This document shows, piece after piece, positions 9,236 through 13,643 of a stretch of 13,643 nucleotides of DNA; position 1 is the first letter of the stretch, and each line of letters begins with the position of its first letter. The notes below the pieces were generated by a model that saw only the letters and a program-made list of their open reading frames with translations, made no database searches and was not told the origin of the DNA. A program made the translations under genes and the position numbers. The stretch is from UCB3 sp964415605. Lineage in GTDB: Bacteria; Chloroflexota; Anaerolineae; Epilineales; Epilineaceae. The stretch lies in the NCBI GenBank assembly GCA_964415605.1, contig CAYQBA010000129.1:1-13643 (forward strand), read 5' to 3'.

Positions 9236-9264
9236 TTGTCGATGCGCCCTGGGAATGCTATCAT
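9236..9264 (+). promoter_or_regulatory. rpsD promoter with extended -10
   Basis: TTGTCG (9236-9241), a 17-nt spacer and TATCAT (9259-9264) preceded by TG at 9256-9257 form an extended -10 promoter in the only AT-rich island of the region. Initiation near 9271 would give a leader of about 51 nt before ATG 9322. The leader contains a small hairpin, GTTGA (9279-9283) with TCAAC (9294-9298). Confidence 0.65.
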
Positions 9265-9292
9265 AATAAAGTTGCAGTGTTGAGGACGGCAA
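9263..9292 (-). promoter_or_regulatory. Predicted der promoter, overlapping the rpsD promoter
   Basis: Read on the minus strand, TTGCCG (9292-9287), an 18-nt spacer and TATTAT (9268-9263) fit a sigma-70-like promoter. TATGAT (9265-9260) is an alternative -10 without a good -35. The -10 box overlaps that of rpsD (9259-9264) by two bases. The leader to ATG 9178 would be about 75 nt. Confidence 0.42.
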
Positions 9293-9321
9293 GTCAACCG
9301 CGAGGAAGAGAATCAGAAGTC

Positions 9322-9930
9322 ATGGGACGTTACCGAGGCTCCAAGTACAAGCTGTCGCGCCGTGAGGGCATCGATCTGTTCGGCACGGGCGGTTCGCCGC
9401 TCCAGAACCGGATCACCCAGCCCCCGGGCGATCACGGGCGCAAGCCCCAGCGCAACCGACCGTCGGACTATGCCAAGCAGCTGCGCGAGAAGCAAAAGGC
9501 CAAGCGAATCTACGGGATGCGCGAGAAGCCCTTCCGCCGGTTCGTCGACATGGCCCGGCGCCAGCCTGAGCAGACGGGCGTGGCGTTGTTCAAGCTCCTC
9601 GATCGCCGGCTCGACAGCGTGGTGTTCCGCGGCGGGTTCGCCCGGTCGCGCCCCATGGCCCGGCAGCTCGTGAACCACGGGCACGTGCTCGTCAACGGCC
9701 GCAAGGTCGACATCCCCTCGTTCCTCGTCGAGCCCGGAATGGTGGTCTCGTTCGACCGTGTGGCCATGAAGATGCCCGACGTCGAGATCGCGCTCCGCGC
9801 CCCGACGACGCTGTGCCCGTCGTGGCTCAGCGCCGACGACGACCAGATCCGCATGATCGACTGGCCGACGCGCGAAGAGGTCGGCTTCCCGATCGAAGAC
9901 AACCTGATCGTCGAGTTCTACTCGCGCTAG
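9322..9930 (+). CDS. rpsD: 30S ribosomal protein S4
   Basis: Primary 16S rRNA-binding protein of the small subunit body; 202 aa, the usual bacterial length. It starts MGRYRGSKYKLSRREG, has the N-terminal rRNA-binding helical domain (YAKQLREKQKAKRIYGMREK near 50-69), the S4 RNA-binding domain (LDRRLDSVVFRGGFARSRPMARQLVNHGHVLVNGRKVDIPS split across about 93-133), and ends in the typical VEFYSR. There is no N-terminal cysteine cluster, so it is the zinc-free form. The gene stands alone, with its own promoter and a terminator-like hairpin, rather than between rpsK and rpoA. A purine-rich stretch, GAGGAAGAG at 9302-9310, lies somewhat far upstream of the ATG. An in-frame GTG at 9277 would add 15 residues unlike S4 and is rejected. 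Confidence 0.97.
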   Translation: MGRYRGSKYKLSRREGIDLFGTGGSPLQNRITQPPGDHGRKPQRNRPSDYAKQLREKQKAKRIYGMREKPFRRFVDMARRQPEQTGVALFKLLDRRLDSVVFRGGFARSRPMARQLVNHGHVLVNGRKVDIPSFLVEPGMVVSFDRVAMKMPDVEIALRAPTTLCPSWLSADDDQIRMIDWPTREEVGFPIEDNLIVEFYSR

Positions 9931-9947
9931 GGCCCGCTTTGGCGCAG

Positions 9948-9993
9948 CCCCCGATCGGCCCGGAACGGCGGCATGATCGGGGGTCTTTGCTTT
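9948..9993 (+). terminator. Terminator-like hairpin after rpsD, spanning the next start codon
   Basis: CCCCCGATC (9948-9956) and GATCGGGGG (9975-9983) form a perfect 9-bp stem around an 18-base loop, followed by the T-rich stretch TCTTTGCTTT. This is a good intrinsic terminator 17 nt after the rpsD stop. The ATG of the downstream membrane-protein gene (9973-9975) straddles the loop/3'-arm boundary, so the structure could also limit transcription or translation of that gene. Confidence 0.6.
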
Positions 9994-11934
9994 AAGCCAC
10001 GCCTTCGGGGCCGCGCCGCCCCGCTGGGCATCGCCGCGGCGGCGCTCGCGCTGTACGTCGCGACGCTGGCCCCGTCCGTGCTGTGGGGCGACGGCGGGTT
10101 CTTCCAGTGGTCGGCGGCCACAGGCCACCTCAAGCGCGACGCCGGCGGCCACTGGCTGTGGTTGCAGCTGGCACGGGCGTTCACGCGCCTGCCGTGGGGG
10201 GACGTGGCGTGGCGCGTCAACCTCGTGTCCGCCGTCGCGGGCGCCGCGACGCTCGCCATCCTTCACGGCGCCATCCGCGCCGCCGGGGCGTCGGCGGCCG
10301 GGGCGGTCATCGCTTGCCTGGCCCTCGCGGTGTCGCACACGTTCTGGCTGCACGCCGTGCGCGCCGAGGTGTACACGCTGTTCACGGCCGCGATGGCCCT
10401 CCAGCTCTGGCTGTGGTTCGGCTGGCGGCCCGGGCGGGCCTGGCCGATCGCCCTGGCATCCGCCCTGTTCGGCCTGACGCTGCTGGCGCACCAGATGGCG
10501 GTGTTGCTCCTGCCCGCGGCGGCGTGCCTGGTGTGGCGCCAGCGGGACTGGCTCGGTCTCCGCGCGCGCCTCGCGTGCGCGGCCCTCTTCGCCCTCGGGC
10601 TGGCGCCGTTCGTGGCGGTGGTGGCATGGCAGGCCGGCGGCGGCGACTTCGCGGCCAGCCTGTGGGCGCACTTCACCCGCGTCGACGTCGACTTCACCGG
10701 CGCCCTCTTCGACGTCACGCCGGCCGGGCTCCCGCGCGACGCGGCGGTCTGGCTGGCCTTGCTGGCCTTGCAGTTCCCGGGGCCGGCGGCGATCCTCGGC
10801 GCGTACGGGCTCCACGGGCTGGTGCGCCGCGGCGCGCCGTCCACCCCCTGGGCGGTGCTCGCGGTGGTGTACGCCACCACGGCCGCCTTCGCGTTCAGCT
10901 ACCGGGTCAACGATCGGTTCGCGTTCTTCCTCCCGAGCTATGTCGCGTTCGCGTGCTTCGTCGCGCGCGGATGGGATCGCGCCGCCGCCGATCGGCCGGC
11001 ATCGGCGGCGGCGTCAGGGCTGATGGCGTGGGCAAAGCGGTTGACCTGGGCAAAGCGGTTGGCTTGGGCGAAGCGGTTGATCTGGGCGAAGCGGTTGGCG
11101 TGGGCGAAGTCGCGGGCTTGGTCCAAGCTGCGGGTGTGGTCCAAGCTGCGCGTGTGGTTGAATTCGCGGGCGTGGCCAGAGTCGCGGGTGTGGCCAAAGC
11201 CACCCGTGGGGCCGGGGTCGCCGGCGCCGTTGCATGGTGACGTGGGAGCGCCAGCGCCCGGCGCGGTCCGATCGCGCACGAGGGCCAGGTCGCTGGCCTT
11301 GGCCGGGGCGGCGGTGCTCGCCATCCCACCCCTGACATACCTGGGCGCCGCGTCGCTCCTCGCCGCGGCCGGCGTCAACCCCTTGCCGATCCGCGCCCTG
11401 CCCGGGCGCGATCCCGCGCGCTACTTCCTGTGGCCCGCAAGCCGGACCGAGACCGGCGCAGCGGCGTTCGCACGCGGGGCATTGGCCGCGCTCCCTCGCG
11501 GCAGCGTCATCCTCGCGGATCACACGCCGTACCACCCGTTGCGTTATGTCCAGGTCGTGGAAGGCCTGCGCCCCGATGTCGACATCGTTCGCGTCGAGCC
11601 CACGACCGATCTGGGCGCGGTCCTGGCGGGCTTCCCGCCTGGCACGCCGGCGTTCCTCGCCGACGCCAACCCGGACTACTACGACGTCCGGTCCGTGCCG
11701 CCCGCCTGCATCCGCCACTTCGGCCCGGTCTTCCGAATCGAGGCGCCGCCGCCGTTCGGCGCATGCCCATGGACCGGTCATCTTGCTCGCGGTGACTCGA
11801 CCTCGATCGTCGCCCCGGCACCGCGGAATCAGCCGGGCCCGCTTGGCAGCGTGGCCCCCGGGGTGGACAGCGGTGCCAAGCCGGCGGAGCCTGGACATCC
11901 AGCCGCGGGCACGGCGTCCCCGGCCAGCGAGTAG
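9973..11934 (+). CDS. DUF2723 family multi-spanning membrane protein with hexapeptide repeat insertion
   Basis: 653 aa. The N-terminal section matches DUF2723, a family of GT-C-like membrane proteins thought to act as protein O-mannosyltransferase-type enzymes: YVATLAPSVLWGDGG at 28-42 and LPWGDVAWRVNLVSAVAG at 73-90. Two usual features are changed: the acidic residue of GDSGE-type motifs is Phe43, and the HPPG loop is replaced by KRDAGG (54-59). About eight or nine hydrophobic segments lie before residue 335. Residues 352-411 are ten hexapeptides of the W-x-K-x-x type, encoded by 18-bp repeats. A further hydrophobic segment follows near 440-460, then a soluble domain (RGSVILADHTPYHPLRYVQ, DADNPDYYDV-like) typical of the family's C-terminus, and a Pro/Ala/Gly-rich tail. 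ATG 9973 is the only ATG/GTG/TTG in frame before the first helix, although it lies in a hairpin. The last 106 bp overlap the convergent glycosyltransferase gene. Confidence 0.8.
   Translation: MIGGLCFKPRLRGRAAPLGIAAAALALYVATLAPSVLWGDGGFFQWSAATGHLKRDAGGHWLWLQLARAFTRLPWGDVAWRVNLVSAVAGAATLAILHGAIRAAGASAAGAVIACLALAVSHTFWLHAVRAEVYTLFTAAMALQLWLWFGWRPGRAWPIALASALFGLTLLAHQMAVLLLPAAACLVWRQRDWLGLRARLACAALFALGLAPFVAVVAWQAGGGDFAASLWAHFTRVDVDFTGALFDVTPAGLPRDAAVWLALLALQFPGPAAILGAYGLHGLVRRGAPSTPWAVLAVVYATTAAFAFSYRVNDRFAFFLPSYVAFACFVARGWDRAAADRPASAAASGLMAWAKRLTWAKRLAWAKRLIWAKRLAWAKSRAWSKLRVWSKLRVWLNSRAWPESRVWPKPPVGPGSPAPLHGDVGAPAPGAVRSRTRARSLALAGAAVLAIPPLTYLGAASLLAAAGVNPLPIRALPGRDPARYFLWPASRTETGAAAFARGALAALPRGSVILADHTPYHPLRYVQVVEGLRPDVDIVRVEPTTDLGAVLAGFPPGTPAFLADANPDYYDVRSVPPACIRHFGPVFRIEAPPPFGACPWTGHLARGDSTSIVAPAPRNQPGPLGSVAPGVDSGAKPAEPGHPAAGTASPASE
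11026..11205 (+). repeat. Ten tandem 18-bp repeats encoding W-x-K-x-x hexapeptides
   Basis: Ten in-frame units of 18 bp run without gaps. Units 1-4 are nearly identical (x-WAKRL, with x = A, T, A, I). Units 5-7 drift (AWAKSR, AWSKLR, VWSKLR) and units 8-10 are most divergent (VWLNSR, AWPESR, VWPKPP). Every unit keeps TGG (Trp) at codon 2. The gradient from identical to divergent suggests recent expansion at the left end. The block is strongly basic and lies in a loop between membrane segments of the DUF2723 protein. Confidence 0.95.
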
Positions 11935-13610
11935 CGCTGATAGAACCGCCCGCGTGGCCGGGGAACGGCCATGGGGTAGCAGCGCAGGAACGCCGCCAGT
12001 GCCGCGGCCTTGGGCGATGCGGCTCCCTGGCCCCGGATGTCCCACACCACCTCGATCCGCGCGTGCCGGCCGAGGGCATCGCCCAGCGCCGGCAGGAGAT
12101 CGTCCAGGGGCACCGCCGCATGCGGATGCGTCGCCCCAGACGGGTCGTCGGGATCCACCACGCCCATCCAGACGGCGAAGTGCCGCTCGGCCTCGATCGG
12201 GTCGCCGCTGCCGGGCTGAAATGGGAACAGCGCGAGGGCATCCGCCCCGCTCGCGGCGCGCGCGGTGTCCATGAGCTCCCGGCGCAGCTGGCGATCGTCG
12301 GGGTCGAAGACTTGGTTGAAGGTGATGTAGAGGTTGCTGTACGCCACGACTGCCAGCCCCAGGACCGCCAGCGCCGCGAGGGCCGGACGGAGCACGGGGC
12401 CGCAGGCGCGCGCCACCTCGCGGCCCGCCGCGTACATCGCCAACGCGATCAAGGCGTACGCCGCCGGCAGCCCCGGGTAGACCACCCGTGCGCCGGTCAC
12501 GCCGGTCAGGATCGGCACGGGCACGAAGAAGAGCCCCGCGAAGATCACCCACCACCCCAGCCGATGGGTGCGCCATCCCACGACCGCCAGGACGAGCCCC
12601 AGCACGAGCCACGGCAGGAGCGCGGCGTTGAACATCGGGCCGAAGCGGTTGAACAACATGTCGCCGGGCGTGGCCACGAAGATCCCGTGCGCCAGCTCGG
12701 CCGCGTTGGCGCCCAGGCGCGCGAGCCATGGCTCCGGGGCACCCGGCCGCTCGACGCCGTAGTACCCGAACCGCCCGGCGAAGTAGCCGACGAGGATCGG
12801 GGTCGCGACCATGATCGGCATCGCGAACGCCGCCAGGCGCCGGGCGCTTGCCGCGGCCGGCCGCCGCTCGGCGACGAACGTCGCCCCGATGATCACGAGC
12901 GCGACGCCGAGGAGCGGCAGGACGGTGTCGTACGTCAACAGGCCGAGCGCGGTCGCGATGCCCGCCAGCGCGTAGCCGCGCGTGCGGCCGGTCCGCGTCG
13001 CCCATTCGAGGCACGCCAGGGCCACGAGCGGCATCAGCTTGACGTGGCTCTCGACGTTGGCCAGGCGGCTGGCGCTGACGTCGAACGGCGAGATGGCGAG
13101 GAGGAACGTGGCCAGCCAGGCCACCGGCGCGTTCAGCAGGCGGCGGGTCAAGCCGTAGAAGACCGCGCTGCCGGCGACGCTGTAGAGCGCGACCGTGACG
13201 CGCGCGGCGTACAGCCCGGGCCCCAACCAGGCATGGAACGGCGCCTGCATGAAGAAGCTGCCCGGCACGGCGTAGAGGTGGAAGTCGGCGCCTTCGGGAT
13301 ACTGGCCGAAACGCATCGACGCCATCACCTCGACCACCCACTTCGACTCGTCGCCCTCGATGCCGTACGGGATGACGTGCAGCCCGTAAAGGCGAAGGAA
13401 GGCCGTGGCGCCGAGCACGGCCCCCACCGCGATCCACTCGATGGCGCGCGGCCAGGCACCGTCGAGCACGTCGGTCTCCAGCCGGGCCCGATACCGCCAC
13501 GCCCAGGCCGCCGCCAGGGCGATGCCGGCCGCGAACGGAACGGTCGGGCCGGCATACAACCCGAAGAGGCCGAGCTGGCCCAGCCCGATGAGCCCCAGCG
13601 CGCCGACCAC
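11829..13610 (-). CDS. GT39/ArnT-like (PMT-type) membrane glycosyltransferase, possibly 5'-incomplete
   Basis: 593 aa from GTG 13610. A GT-C fold enzyme that would transfer a sugar from a polyprenyl-phosphate donor on the outer face of the membrane. After two N-terminal helices comes the first-loop acidic motif, GIEGDESKW at 84-91 region with D87-E88, then HLYAVPGSFFMQAPFHAWLG, and the helix AARVTVALYSVAGSAVFYGLTRRLL typical of the PMT_2/ArnT family. About ten to twelve hydrophobic segments extend to residue 430; the last 160 residues are a soluble domain. The frame remains open to the window edge (11 more codons), so the true start may lie outside. A GGAGGGG (13630-13624) 13 nt before the GTG could be its ribosome site. 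The 3' end overlaps the DUF2723 gene by 106 bp tail-to-tail. The acceptor (lipid, protein or polysaccharide) is not evident. Confidence 0.85.
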   Translation of the reverse strand: MVGALGLIGLGQLGLFGLYAGPTVPFAAGIALAAAWAWRYRARLETDVLDGAWPRAIEWIAVGAVLGATAFLRLYGLHVIPYGIEGDESKWVVEVMASMRFGQYPEGADFHLYAVPGSFFMQAPFHAWLGPGLYAARVTVALYSVAGSAVFYGLTRRLLNAPVAWLATFLLAISPFDVSASRLANVESHVKLMPLVALACLEWATRTGRTRGYALAGIATALGLLTYDTVLPLLGVALVIIGATFVAERRPAAASARRLAAFAMPIMVATPILVGYFAGRFGYYGVERPGAPEPWLARLGANAAELAHGIFVATPGDMLFNRFGPMFNAALLPWLVLGLVLAVVGWRTHRLGWWVIFAGLFFVPVPILTGVTGARVVYPGLPAAYALIALAMYAAGREVARACGPVLRPALAALAVLGLAVVAYSNLYITFNQVFDPDDRQLRRELMDTARAASGADALALFPFQPGSGDPIEAERHFAVWMGVVDPDDPSGATHPHAAVPLDDLLPALGDALGRHARIEVVWDIRGQGAASPKAAALAAFLRCYPMAVPRPRGRFYQRYSLAGDAVPAAGCPGSAGLAPLSTPGATLPSGPG

Positions 13611-13643
13611 CGCCGCCGCGGCGCCCCTCCGCCGCGCGGCCGC

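Noticed and set aside
6515..9283. 922-codon plus-strand frame across the ATPase and antisense to der
   Set aside because: It crosses a promoter region, a convergent junction and two well-supported genes; it is another GC-driven shadow.
9179..9292. Upstream der starts at 9202 (ATG) and 9292 (TTG)
   Set aside because: They add residues absent from the Der family, and 9292 lies upstream of the predicted der promoter -10.
11026..11205. Possible CRISPR-like array
   Set aside because: Units are 18 bp with no spacers, keep the reading frame and diverge gradually; it is a coding tandem repeat.
11014..13500. 828-codon minus-strand frame overlapping the GT39-like gene
   Set aside because: It is in a different frame from the recognisable glycosyltransferase and is Arg/Gly/Pro-rich; only the 11829-13610 frame shows membrane helices and family motifs.

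Overview
The window is about 70% GC, bacterial and very tightly packed. It holds eight complete or nearly complete protein genes and, at the left edge, the possible start of a ninth. No rRNA, tRNA, transposase or CRISPR array is visible. The gene content (GC-rich codons throughout, a cysteine-free S4, Der, a DUF2723 membrane protein, a GT-C glycosyltransferase and an AAA-like/STAND-type ATPase) suggests an environmental high-GC bacterium. A Chloroflexota-, Acidobacteriota- or similar candidate-phylum lineage is possible, but I cannot place it from the sequence alone. Short AT-rich islands with good sigma-70-type promoters stand out against the GC background and mark transcription units well: about 229-257 (-), 289-317 (+), 6537-6565 (-), 6677-6705 (+) and 9236-9268 (both strands).

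Layout. 1-93 (-): possible start of a basic protein leaving the window. 94-459: divergent promoter region with a palindrome. 460-1482 (+): squalene/phytoene synthase-like enzyme. 1609-4392 (+): aconitase AcnA. 4484-5875 (+): a fusion of a phospholipid N-methyltransferase-like domain with a phosphatidylserine decarboxylase (PSD) domain. 5778-6488 (-): phosphatidylserine synthase PssA, whose 3' end overlaps the fusion gene by 98 bp. 6489-6773: regulatory region with a 43-bp-period duplication, inverted repeats and two divergent promoters. 6774-7808 (+): AAA-like ATPase with an altered Walker A motif. 7829-9178 (-): GTPase Der. 9179-9321: overlapping divergent promoters for der and rpsD. 9322-9930 (+): ribosomal protein S4. 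9948-9993: terminator-like hairpin that covers the next start codon. 9973-11934 (+): DUF2723 membrane protein interrupted by ten hexapeptide repeats. 11829-13610 (-): GT39/ArnT-like membrane glycosyltransferase, overlapping the previous gene by 106 bp and possibly starting beyond the window.

Functionally, the centre is a compact phospholipid locus. PssA would make phosphatidylserine (PS), the PSD half of the fusion would decarboxylate it to phosphatidylethanolamine (PE), and the methyltransferase half could methylate PE towards phosphatidylcholine (PC). Because PSD self-cleaves at its Gly-Ser site, the methyltransferase would stay covalently joined to the PSD beta chain, giving a two-step PS-to-methylated-PE enzyme on the membrane. 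This fusion is the strongest candidate for something new here. Next come the W-x-K-x-x repeat block inside the DUF2723 protein, the repeat-covered pssA promoter, the Lys-to-Asn change in the ATPase P-loop, and the hairpin over the DUF2723 start.
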